Shown here in pieces: positions 1-5,209 of a stretch of DNA of 5,209 nt; position 1 is the stretch's first letter; every line of letters begins with the position of its first letter. Both the position numbers and the translations under genes were made by a program. This DNA is from Gemmatimonadota bacterium. GTDB taxonomy: Bacteria > Gemmatimonadota > Gemmatimonadetes > Gemmatimonadales > GWC2-71-9. The stretch is from assembly GCA_003221075.1 (NCBI GenBank), contig QHUF01000153.1, positions 1-5,209 on the forward strand. Direction: 5' to 3'. The notes under the pieces were generated by a model, which worked only from the letters and a program-made list of their open reading frames with translations, was not told where the DNA came from and searched no databases.

Positions 1-1638
1 GCTGCCGGCATTCCGATAATAGAACCGCGGCGCGGCGATTTCATAAGGAATGAGCGCGTCGCGCACGTCGGCCTGAAACACGGCGAGCGTATATCCGAAG
101 CGCCGGCCGGCCGACCCACGGGCGCCGATCTCGTAATTCCACGCCCGCTGCGGCTTGAGACCGGTGTTGAACCCCCCTTCGCCCGATGGCGAGTTCGCGA
201 GCTCGGTGGTCGTTGGCGTCTCGAACGATGATCCGACGTTGGCGTACAGGGTGACCGTGCTCGACGGATTCACAGCGACCCCGAACGACCCGGAGAGGGC
301 GCGCATCAGGCGCGCGCCCGAATCGTCCGGATTCGTGTCCGTCGGCGTCGCGAAAACCAGATGGTCCTGCACGCCAAAGTTCACCCAATCGTAGCGCAGC
401 CCGGCCGTGACGGTCGTCCGGGGCGAAAGCTCGAGTGCGCTCTGGACGAACGGTCCGATCTCCGTGACGTGCTCCAGCTGATCGAGCGCGCGCACCGTAT
501 CGGGTTTGGCCGAGTCGCTCGGCGTGTACGCGAAGTTCTTGCGGTCGTCGCGCAGCCGTTGGAAGTCGATGCCCGCGGTCAGTCGATGCGCGAGCGCGCC
601 GAGCGGCGCGGGGTACGTGATGCTGGCTCGGGCCCCGTAGTCGATGCGATCGAGATCGATGTACGCCGTAGTGATCGGATTCTTGAGATTGCGGCCCAAC
701 CCGAACACGGTGAGCGCGGCCTCGCCGCCGTTCGCCGTGGCTCGACGCAGCGTGGCGCCGCTTTGGATTTGTGTCACGGCCTTGCCCGCGTTCCGGGCCA
801 GATTGAGCGCCGGCGCCTGGTCCCTGTTCGCAACCAGCTCGGCGCGTGTGAGAGCCCCTGGATTGTCGGCCCGCGGGTTGTCTCCCAGATCGGTCACCAG
901 CGCGAGCGACCAGCCATCCGCCAGCGGCAACCGGAGACGCGCGTTCAGGACGCGCTGGTCCGCCGCGCTGTGGTCGCGCTCTCCCTCGTAATCGAGTCGC
1001 GAGACCGTGAGCGAGGCGCTCCCTCCGCCCACGCGCACCCCGGTCGTCGTCTGCCACTTGTTCCACGTGCGGCCGGATCGTGCGCTGAACTGGCCCGCGA
1101 CAAACCGCGCGTCCTCACGAACGCGCTCGATCTCCTGCGGACTGGTCCAAATGCTGATGACACCGCCGGACGCGTTGCCGAACAGCGCCGATGACGAGCC
1201 GCGCAGCACCTCGATACGGTCCACTTCGCCCAGCTCGAGGTTGGTGAGCTGGCCCTGGCCGTCGGGAAGGGTCTGCGGGATCCCGTCGACGAGAATCTTG
1301 ATCCCGCGCACGGCGAACGCCGAGCGGGCGCCAAAGCCGCGAATCGAGATCCGCTGATCCTGCGAGAAGTTGTATCGGTTCGCGACGAACACGCCCGGCA
1401 CGTTCGCCAGTGCTTCGTCCAGTCCCCACGTCGGCTTGGCGCGACTGATCTGGGCGCGGTCGACCGTGTGAACCGACAGCGGGACCTTCGTAAGCGGGAG
1501 CTCGGTGCGTGTGACCGAGACGGTCAGCGGTGGCAGCGGGTAGGGTTTCGCCGTGTCGGCGGGAGTCTGGCCGCGCAACGCGAGCGGCACGCACCACAGT
1601 GCCGCCGCGCACGCCAGCCACCGCACCGACCGTGTCAT
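1..1638 (-). CDS. TonB-dependent outer-membrane receptor, FecA-like (C-terminus cut by window edge)
   Basis: This is an active-transport gate in the outer membrane, which takes up a ligand such as a ferric chelate, cobalamin or another scarce nutrient using energy from TonB-ExbB-ExbD. The frame stays open from the ATG at 1638 to base 1, giving 546 residues without a stop; the family usually runs to about 650-750, so roughly 100-200 residues of barrel lie outside. Residues 1-24 form a signal peptide (MTRSVRWLACAAALW, cut near LRGQ). A TonB-box-like LTVSVTR lies at 38-44. The plug domain spans about 50-165, with the typical segments ISIRGFGARSAF (97-108), LVDGIPQTLPDGQGQ (116-130) and DRIEVLRGSSSALFGNASGGVI (140-161). 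After that come alternating polar/hydrophobic barrel strands. There is no N-terminal carboxypeptidase-regulatory domain, so it is not SusC-like. The start is fixed by an in-frame TAG at 1651-1653; no Shine-Dalgarno is visible. The class is secure; the substrate cannot be told. Confidence 0.96.
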   Translation of the reverse strand, partial: MTRSVRWLACAAALWCVPLALRGQTPADTAKPYPLPPLTVSVTRTELPLTKVPLSVHTVDRAQISRAKPTWGLDEALANVPGVFVANRYNFSQDQRISIRGFGARSAFAVRGIKILVDGIPQTLPDGQGQLTNLELGEVDRIEVLRGSSSALFGNASGGVISIWTSPQEIERVREDARFVAGQFSARSGRTWNKWQTTTGVRVGGGSASLTVSRLDYEGERDHSAADQRVLNARLRLPLADGWSLALVTDLGDNPRADNPGALTRAELVANRDQAPALNLARNAGKAVTQIQSGATLRRATANGGEAALTVFGLGRNLKNPITTAYIDLDRIDYGARASITYPAPLGALAHRLTAGIDFQRLRDDRKNFAYTPSDSAKPDTVRALDQLEHVTEIGPFVQSALELSPRTTVTAGLRYDWVNFGVQDHLVFATPTDTNPDDSGARLMRALSGSFGVAVNPSSTVTLYANVGSSFETPTTTELANSPSGEGGFNTGLKPQRAWNYEIGARGSAGRRFGYTLAVFQADVRDALIPYEIAAPRFYYRNAGS

Positions 1639-1647
1639 CGTCGGTGG

Positions 1648-1677
1648 GTTCTAACTCATCCAGTCAGATCGCGTCAA
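1648..1677 (-). promoter_or_regulatory. Possible sigma70-type promoter of the TonB receptor gene
   Basis: On the minus strand TTGACG (1677-1672) matches the -35 consensus at 5 of 6 positions, and TAGAAC (1653-1648) matches the -10 consensus at 4 of 6, with an 18-bp spacer. Transcription would then begin only a few bases before the ATG at 1638, giving a nearly leaderless mRNA. This agrees with the lack of any Shine-Dalgarno in front of that ATG. The promoter consensus of the host is unknown, so this is tentative. Confidence 0.3.
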
Positions 1678-1689
1678 GAGCGGCGCGAC

Positions 1690-1719
1690 GCGCCGGATAG
1701 AAACGTTCCTATCCGGCGC
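1690..1719 (-). terminator. 30-bp near-perfect palindrome; probable terminator hairpin after the DUF4142 gene, or an operator
   Basis: The arms GCGCCGGATAG (1690-1700) and CTATCCGGCGC (1709-1719) are exact reverse complements. The 8 bases between them, AAACGTTC, are themselves symmetric except for the outermost pair (A1701/C1708), so 14 of 15 paired positions match across 30 bp. It starts 19 bases after the stop codon of the DUF4142 gene and lies just upstream of the possible receptor promoter. As RNA it would form an 11-bp GC-rich stem with an 8-base loop. There is no T-tract after it on the minus strand, so it is not a textbook intrinsic terminator. An operator for a dimeric regulator of the receptor gene is the main alternative. 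Confidence 0.45.
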
Positions 1720-1738
1720 ATCTCACGCCCTCCTTCCA

Positions 1739-2401
1739 CTATTTCTGCGGGGTGCTACTGCTTGTCGCTGCGCCGCTGGCGAGTGATTGCGCGTTCTGGA
1801 GGTGTTCACGCAACGTCGGCAGCGTGCTCGCGATGAGAGACCGCAGCTCTTCATGCTGTGCCTGGGTTTGCGCCAGCTCGAGCAGGCTGATGGCCTTCGT
1901 GTGGCCTTCGACCATCGCGTTCGCAAACGCCGTGTCGAACGCTGCGCCGCGCAGGGACCGCAGCCGTTCGCCCTGAGGGTCCGCCCCTTCGCCGCGCTGC
2001 GGGGAGCTCTGCGAGTAGTCTGGAGGCGTCGTCAAGTCGGCCGTCGAGTCCCGGCGGCCCATGTAACCAGGCCGGCCGACGGAATCTCTCCCCGGTGCGC
2101 GACTCATCTGTTGTCCCCGTTCCTGCGGGAGTGCGATCCGGAGCTGCTTGGCCAGCGCCACGACCTTCTGGTCCGCCGCCTGATGATCGCGGACGAGCCG
2201 CGCTCCGTACTGTTTCACCTGTGCCGAGGATGCGTTGTGCTGCGCGAGCTGACTCATACGAATCTCTTCGAGATTCGCGCGATGGATCTGCAGCAACACG
2301 ATGTCGTCGCTGAGTCCGGCCGGGGCACTCGCCTGCGCCGCCAGCGCGCCCGCGCACGGCGCGACGAGCAGCAGCAGCGCGGTAATGGTATGCGACCGCA
2401 T
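1739..2401 (-). CDS. Secreted DUF4142 domain protein
   Basis: This is a 220-residue protein of the DUF4142 family (PF13628), predicted all-helical with a ferritin-like fold. The family is widespread in GC-rich bacteria, is exported, and has no firmly established function. Residues 1-22 are a signal peptide with a leucine run (TALLLLVAP), probably cut near ALAAQA. The first family half is at about 30-92: a helix with NLEEIRMSQLA (43-53), then VKQYGARLVRDH (62-73) and the IALP ending. The second half is at about 145-207: LRSLRGAAFDTAFANAMVEGH (147-167), then a helix and TLPTLREHLQNA (193-204). The conserved histidines of the pattern are at about 73, 167 and 200. Between the halves lies a low-complexity insert (about 94-143) rich in Arg, Gly, Ser and Pro. 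The ATG at 2401 is supported by AGGAG five bases upstream. It is divergent from the hydrolase-like gene. The family call is confident; the role is unknown. Confidence 0.9.
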   Translation of the reverse strand: MRSHTITALLLLVAPCAGALAAQASAPAGLSDDIVLLQIHRANLEEIRMSQLAQHNASSAQVKQYGARLVRDHQAADQKVVALAKQLRIALPQERGQQMSRAPGRDSVGRPGYMGRRDSTADLTTPPDYSQSSPQRGEGADPQGERLRSLRGAAFDTAFANAMVEGHTKAISLLELAQTQAQHEELRSLIASTLPTLREHLQNAQSLASGAATSSSTPQK

Positions 2402-2406
2402 GTGAT

Positions 2407-2411
2407 CTCCT
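2407..2411 (-). promoter_or_regulatory. Shine-Dalgarno site of the DUF4142 gene
   Basis: AGGAG on the minus strand lies five bases before the ATG at 2401. It fixes that start, and it contrasts with the receptor and hydrolase-like genes, which show no such site. Confidence 0.8.
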
Positions 2412-2432
2412 GTCCAAAAGTGTGGTGGGCAT

Positions 2433-2462
2433 ACCCGAAGACCCGGCGAGCGGTTCTCGGGT
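2433..2462. promoter_or_regulatory. Imperfect inverted repeat in the divergent promoter region
   Basis: The arms ACCCGAAGACC (2433-2443) and GGTTCTCGGGT (2452-2462) pair at 9 of 11 positions around an 8-base spacer. It sits midway between the divergent DUF4142 and hydrolase-like genes and overlaps the possible -35 of the latter. It could be an operator serving both genes or an mRNA leader hairpin of the DUF4142 gene. In DNA this GC-rich it may also be chance. Confidence 0.25.
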
Positions 2463-2482
2463 TAAGCCCGTCGCTTTACATT
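2454..2482 (+). promoter_or_regulatory. Possible promoter of the hydrolase-like lipoprotein gene
   Basis: TACATT at 2477-2482 matches the -10 consensus at 4 of 6 positions. TTCTCG at 2454-2459 is a weak -35 match (3 of 6) with a 17-bp spacer. Transcription would begin around 2489-2490, on the GTG start itself. No Shine-Dalgarno precedes either candidate start, so a leaderless mRNA would be consistent. Confidence 0.25.
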
Positions 2483-2489
2483 GTGTGAC

Positions 2490-3551
2490 GTGAGGACGCG
2501 AACGTTCCTGCTCGTGACGGCAGCCTGCGTCGGGTGGTTGGGGTGCGGCGACGGCTCGGGCCCCACCTCGAAGCCGCGCACATTCTTGATGGGATTCTCC
2601 GCGATTCCGCCGCGGCTCGACTCGACCGCAGACGTCATCGCCGCGATCAACAACTGGGCCCCGCACGCGGATGCGGCGATCATGCACGTCTCTCCGGCCT
2701 GGGCGGCGATGCTCGGTGGTGCGACGCCCGATTCGGCCGTGCGAACGGTCGAGCTGCCGCTGGCGAACTACTATCGCACCAAGGGGCTCGCGCTCGTGTT
2801 CACGGTGGACGCGACCGACGGACTGAACCGGGCCGCAGAAGCCCCGGAGCTCGTCAGCGCGGGTCGCAGCATCACCGATACGATGATCCAGCGCCTATAT
2901 CGCGAGTGGGTTTTCGCGGTCGCAAACAGGATCCGGCCAGAATATCTCGGGCTCGCGGCCGAAACCAATCTCATCCGCCAGCTGGCGCCCGATTCCGTGT
3001 ATCAGGCGCTCGTGACGATGGCCAACGCGGCCGTGGCGCAAATCCGCGCCGCGAGTTTGCCGAGCAAGCTGTACGTCAGTGTGCAGGTCGAGACGGCGTG
3101 GGGCCGGCCCAACGGACCCTATCAGGGAATCGCGCAGGACCTCGCCGATTTTCCATTTGTCGAGGCCCTCGGTTTATCGAGCTACCCTTACCTCGGCGGC
3201 TTTGGGGACCCCGAGTCGATCCCACTCGACTACTACAGTCGGGTCCCGCAGGGCACGACGCTGCCGGTGATCGTCGTGGAGGGAGGCTGGCCGTCGGTCT
3301 CGGTTGGCGGTGTGATGTCTTCACCCGCGGAAGAGGCGCGCTACATCACGCGGCAGGAGCAGTTGTTGGATAGCGCGAGAGCCAGTGGCGTATTTCAGCT
3401 GACGTTCTACGATCTCGATCTGAGTGGTTTCCCGCCGCAGCCGCCGGGTTCGATTCTGCCGTTGTTCACGCATCTCGGGCTGGCCGATAGCGCGATGAAT
3501 GCGAAGCCGGCGCTCGCGGTGTGGGACGGAGTCTTCCGCCGGCCTCGCTAG
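2490..3551 (+). CDS. Probable lipoprotein with a TIM-barrel glycoside-hydrolase-like domain (clan GH-A type)
   Basis: This 353-residue protein has an N-terminal export signal, RTRTFLLVTAACVGWLGC. Cys19 is followed by a Gly/Ser/Asp/Pro linker, as in lipoproteins, but the -3 residue is Trp, so the lipobox is imperfect. The rest reads as one beta/alpha barrel, from about 32 to 350. The strand EYLGLAAETN (151-160) offers Glu158 as acid/base in the beta-4 position, and VIVVEGGWPS (260-269) offers Glu264 as nucleophile in the beta-7 position, resembling the E-x-GWPS of GH17 and the equivalent site of GH53. VEALGLSSYPYL (224-235) and GVFQLTFYDLD (300-310) look like the beta-6 and beta-8 strands. The usual NE pair at beta-4 is AE here. 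The family is not identified; GH53-like or another clan GH-A group is my inference, and substrate and activity are unknown. GTG at 2490 was chosen because it leaves a compact signal peptide; TTG at 2481 is the alternative. It runs convergently into the export gene. Confidence 0.75.
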   Translation: MRTRTFLLVTAACVGWLGCGDGSGPTSKPRTFLMGFSAIPPRLDSTADVIAAINNWAPHADAAIMHVSPAWAAMLGGATPDSAVRTVELPLANYYRTKGLALVFTVDATDGLNRAAEAPELVSAGRSITDTMIQRLYREWVFAVANRIRPEYLGLAAETNLIRQLAPDSVYQALVTMANAAVAQIRAASLPSKLYVSVQVETAWGRPNGPYQGIAQDLADFPFVEALGLSSYPYLGGFGDPESIPLDYYSRVPQGTTLPVIVVEGGWPSVSVGGVMSSPAEEARYITRQEQLLDSARASGVFQLTFYDLDLSGFPPQPPGSILPLFTHLGLADSAMNAKPALAVWDGVFRRPR

Positions 3552-4195
3552 TGGTGTTGACTCAACGCGACGACGCCGACCGCCGTTGCGAGGCCGCCGA
3601 CGATGATGCCGACGATGCGCCAGGTCGATTCCGCGTCGCCTTTTCCCGGCACTTGAATGCGATCGCCGGCACGGATGCCGAGCTCATCCAGGGTCGCGCC
3701 GCGCGCGATCGCCGTCTGCAGCGCGTTCCCGCGCCAGATCGAGGAGTTGCCGCGCTCGATGCTCAGCCGCTCGACTCGGGCAGAGGTGGTGGCGCCACCC
3801 GCGAGCATCAATGCGTCCGCCAGTACCAGGTCGATGGGAACGGCATAGTATCCTGGCCGCACCACCTCGCCGGCGACGGACACGCGGATCAGGGCGCGCG
3901 CTTGCAATACGGGATCATTGATGTAGCGGCCCAGCTCGCGGCTCAAATGGGCCTCGAGATCACCGCGGCGCACGCCGGCGAGCGAGATTTCACCGACGTT
4001 TGGAAGCCGCAGTGCGGGCCCCGCCACGACCGTGAAGGTGTCTGACAGGGCCGAGTCCCCCTCCACGCGAAGCAGGATACGATCCCCGGCCTGAAAGCCG
4101 GTCGCAACTGCCTGCGCCGCCGCTTGCCGTATGCCGACCACGCCGGTGGCAAGCAGCGCGGCTGCGACGATCGGTGACCACCGGGAATGCTTCAT
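3548..4195 (-). CDS. Polysaccharide biosynthesis/export protein with SLBB domain (Wza-like)
   Basis: This 215-residue protein belongs to the family forming the periplasmic/outer-membrane conduit for capsule or exopolysaccharide. Residues 1-28 are a signal peptide (cut near AAAQA). The poly-export domain (PF02563 type) follows at about 33-105: FQAGDRILLRVEGD (34-47), LRLPNVGEISLAGV (62-75), then a helix ending LGRYINDP (88-95). An SLBB domain (about 103-150) carries the family signature VSVAGEVVRPGYYAVP (105-120) and LADALMLAGGAT (125-136). It ends with AGDRIQVP (176-183) and a hydrophobic segment at about 193-211. The protein has no cysteine, so unlike E. coli Wza it cannot be a lipoprotein. 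The ATG at 4195 is supported by GGAAGGA seven bases upstream. An upstream extension of the frame to 4333 would overlap the kinase and lacks protein-like character. It lies 31 bases after the kinase stop, clearly the same operon. Confidence 0.92.
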   Translation of the reverse strand: MKHSRWSPIVAAALLATGVVGIRQAAAQAVATGFQAGDRILLRVEGDSALSDTFTVVAGPALRLPNVGEISLAGVRRGDLEAHLSRELGRYINDPVLQARALIRVSVAGEVVRPGYYAVPIDLVLADALMLAGGATTSARVERLSIERGNSSIWRGNALQTAIARGATLDELGIRAGDRIQVPGKGDAESTWRIVGIIVGGLATAVGVVALSQHH

Positions 4196-4200
4196 AATCA

Positions 4201-4216
4201 CGTCCTTCCGTCCTTC
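4201..4216 (-). promoter_or_regulatory. Tandem Shine-Dalgarno repeat before the export protein gene
   Basis: On the minus strand the octamer GAAGGACG occurs twice in direct tandem in the 31-bp gap between the kinase stop and the export gene start. The near copy places AAGGA seven bases before the ATG, which is ideal; the far copy is at 15 bases. The near copy fixes the start of the export gene at 4195. Confidence 0.7.
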
Positions 4217-4226
4217 AAGATTCTGC

Positions 4227-5209
4227 CTAGACGACCTGCGGGCTCGACGTACGACGGCCGTCGGTTTCCTCCACGGCCTCGTAGCCGGGCAGATAATAGG
4301 AGTAGTAGGCGTAGTAGCCGTAGGCCGCACCACGCGGCACGTCGTTCAACACGGCGCCCAGCAGCCGGATCGGCAGACGGTCCAGCACCTCGAGTTTAGC
4401 ACCCGTGATGTCGCGGTGGCTGTGCCCGGTTCGCAACACGAGTAACAGCGATCCAGTCACGGTTCCCAATATGAACGGATCGACTCCGGCAGTGAGCGGC
4501 GGGCTGTCGATCAGAATCACGTCATGCTGCCCGCGTAACTCGGCGATGAGCTGAGCCATCGCCGGTGATCCCAGGACTTCCGGAGCGCGCTGCGTACGGG
4601 TGCCACATCCGATGAATGCGAGCCGCGGGTACGCCGTCCGCTGCACGATGTCGCCCTGGCCCGCCTCCGTACGGAGAAAATCCACCAAGCCCGGCTGGCG
4701 GTTTGCCTTGAAACGCCGGTGCAGCACGCCACGGCGGATATCGCCGTCCACCAGCAGTGTGCGCTGTCCTGCGTCCGCGAACGTGAGCGCCAGATTAGCC
4801 GACAGGAACGACTTGCCGTCGCCCGGTCCGGGACTCGTGACCGTGACGAGCAACGGGCCCGGACCGTGCTCGTTCGCGAGGCTGAGGCGCACACCGCGCA
4901 AAGCTTCGACGACCTCGGCGGGGTCCTTGGCTCGCAGATGCGGCACCGCGCCGATGATCGGCAGCCCGAGGTCGCGCGACACCTGTTCCGGGTACCGCAC
5001 GCTGGGATCCGCGCGGTCGAGCAAGATCGCGCCCAGCACACCCAGTCCGAGGCCGGCCAGAAGCCCCATGAGCAGCAGGCGTGGCGCCGTGTTCTTGACT
5101 GGACGCTGCGGCACCATCGCCGGGTCGAGAATCCGGACATCAGGAACGGTGGCCTCAGCGGCGAGCCGGGCCTGATCGAAGCGCTGCTGGAGCGCCGTGT
5201 ACGTTTGCT
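4227..5209 (-). CDS. Wzc-type polysaccharide co-polymerase/bacterial tyrosine kinase (N-terminus cut by window edge)
   Basis: Inner-membrane BY-kinase that controls chain length and assembly of exported polysaccharide by cycles of autophosphorylation. The frame is open to the right edge, so only the C-terminal 326 residues are visible; full proteins run to roughly 700-800. In order: the end of a periplasmic coiled coil (from TYTALQQRFDQARLAAEA), the co-polymerase signature RILDPAMVPQRPV at about 5117, a membrane helix (LLLMGLLAGLGLGVLGAILL, about 5078-5019) and the cytosolic kinase. Counting from the Met at 5117, Walker A is SPGPGDGKS (95-103), Walker A' LLVDGDIRR (121-129) and Walker B VILIDSPPL (200-208). 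The tail from Tyr266 to Tyr279 holds eight tyrosines, the usual autophosphorylation cluster. The Met at 5117 is internal, because co-polymerase sequence continues upstream of it. The Shine-Dalgarno and start of the downstream export gene follow directly. Confidence 0.95.
   Translation of the reverse strand, partial: QTYTALQQRFDQARLAAEATVPDVRILDPAMVPQRPVKNTAPRLLLMGLLAGLGLGVLGAILLDRADPSVRYPEQVSRDLGLPIIGAVPHLRAKDPAEVVEALRGVRLSLANEHGPGPLLVTVTSPGPGDGKSFLSANLALTFADAGQRTLLVDGDIRRGVLHRRFKANRQPGLVDFLRTEAGQGDIVQRTAYPRLAFIGCGTRTQRAPEVLGSPAMAQLIAELRGQHDVILIDSPPLTAGVDPFILGTVTGSLLLVLRTGHSHRDITGAKLEVLDRLPIRLLGAVLNDVPRGAAYGYYAYYSYYLPGYEAVEETDGRRTSSPQVV
4281..4322 (-). other. Tyrosine cluster of the BY-kinase C-terminus
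   Basis: Within the kinase reading frame, 14 codons encode AYGYYAYYSYYLPGY minus its first Ala, with eight tyrosines. In this family these residues are phosphorylated in trans by the neighbouring subunit and dephosphorylated by a low-molecular-weight or PHP-type phosphatase. No such phosphatase gene is present in the window. Confidence 0.85.

Noticed and set aside
41..1066. 341-residue minus-strand frame within the receptor region
   Set aside because: It is the wrong frame of the receptor gene: composition is dominated by Arg, Gly and Ala with no recognisable motif, while the frame from 1638 gives the plug and barrel.
361..1194. 277-residue open frame on the plus strand opposite the TonB receptor
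   Set aside because: It is antisense to a clearly coding receptor frame, is Arg/Ala-rich in the manner of GC-rich shadow frames, and shows no domain or Shine-Dalgarno.
2364..2380. GCAGCAGCAGC trinucleotide run
   Set aside because: It encodes the leucine run of the DUF4142 signal peptide in the other strand; not a separate repeat element.
1787..2488. 233-residue plus-strand frame opposite the DUF4142 gene
   Set aside because: It is antisense to a recognised family and has no protein-like features.
1851..2687. 278-residue minus-strand frame overlapping the DUF4142 gene and the start of the hydrolase-like gene
   Set aside because: It is out of frame with the DUF4142 family match, covers the promoter region, and is Arg-rich shadow sequence.
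2534..3373. 279-residue plus-strand frame inside the hydrolase-like gene
   Set aside because: It is a frame-shifted reading of that gene, with Arg/Gly-rich low-information sequence.
3556..3566. Palindrome GTTGACTCAAC just inside the export gene, as a terminator or operator
   Set aside because: The arms are only 5 bp with one base between, which cannot form a hairpin, and it lies in coding sequence; likely chance.
4290..4325. TAG/TAGTAG-rich short repeat on the plus strand
   Set aside because: It is the complement of the Tyr codons of the kinase tail, so it is explained by protein composition rather than by a DNA repeat.
4196..4333. 46-residue N-terminal extension of the export protein
   Set aside because: It overlaps the kinase coding sequence, would bury the signal peptide internally, and the ATG at 4195 has a well-placed Shine-Dalgarno.
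5115..5117. ATG at 5117 as the start of a free-standing kinase (CpsD-like)
   Set aside because: The same frame continues upstream with typical co-polymerase sequence (coiled coil, RILDPA) to the window edge, so this Met is internal to a fused protein.

Overview
The window is GC-rich bacterial chromosome from a diderm (outer-membrane) organism: it carries a TonB-dependent outer-membrane receptor, a Wza-type polysaccharide export protein with a signal peptide, and a Wzc-type chain-length regulator fused to a tyrosine kinase. The GC bias, the protein style and the mix of genes would fit Gemmatimonadota or a similar GC-rich soil lineage. That placement is an impression from reading, not a computed result.

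Layout, left to right. (1) Positions 1-1638, minus strand: the N-terminal 546 residues of a FecA-like TonB-dependent receptor, running off the left edge. (2) A 100-bp gap holds a 30-bp almost perfect palindrome and a possible promoter for the receptor. (3) Positions 1739-2401, minus: a secreted DUF4142 (ferritin-like fold) protein. (4) A divergent 88-bp promoter region. (5) Positions 2490-3551, plus: a probable lipoprotein with a TIM-barrel glycoside-hydrolase look (clan GH-A style glutamates). (6) Positions 3548-4195, minus: a polysaccharide export protein with an SLBB domain, whose stop codon overlaps that of the hydrolase on the shared tetranucleotide CTAG. (7) Positions 4227-5209, minus: the C-terminal part of a bacterial tyrosine kinase fused to the end of a Wzz-like co-polymerase region, running off the right edge.

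Genes 7 and 6 form the end of an exopolysaccharide/capsule export operon read leftwards: the kinase/co-polymerase in the inner membrane controls chain length and assembly, and the export protein provides the periplasmic/outer-membrane conduit. The convergent hydrolase-like lipoprotein could act on the same or another glycan, but nothing in the sequence fixes its substrate. The DUF4142 protein and the TonB receptor look functionally separate from the export operon.

There are no RNA genes, CRISPR arrays, insertion sequences or clear signs of recent transfer. Coding density is very high. The two genes without a Shine-Dalgarno (receptor and hydrolase) both have a -10-like hexamer just upstream of the start, which raises leaderless transcripts as a possibility. 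I found no evidence for a wholly undescribed system; the most noteworthy items are the palindrome, the uncharacterised hydrolase-like lipoprotein and a tandem Shine-Dalgarno repeat before the export gene.
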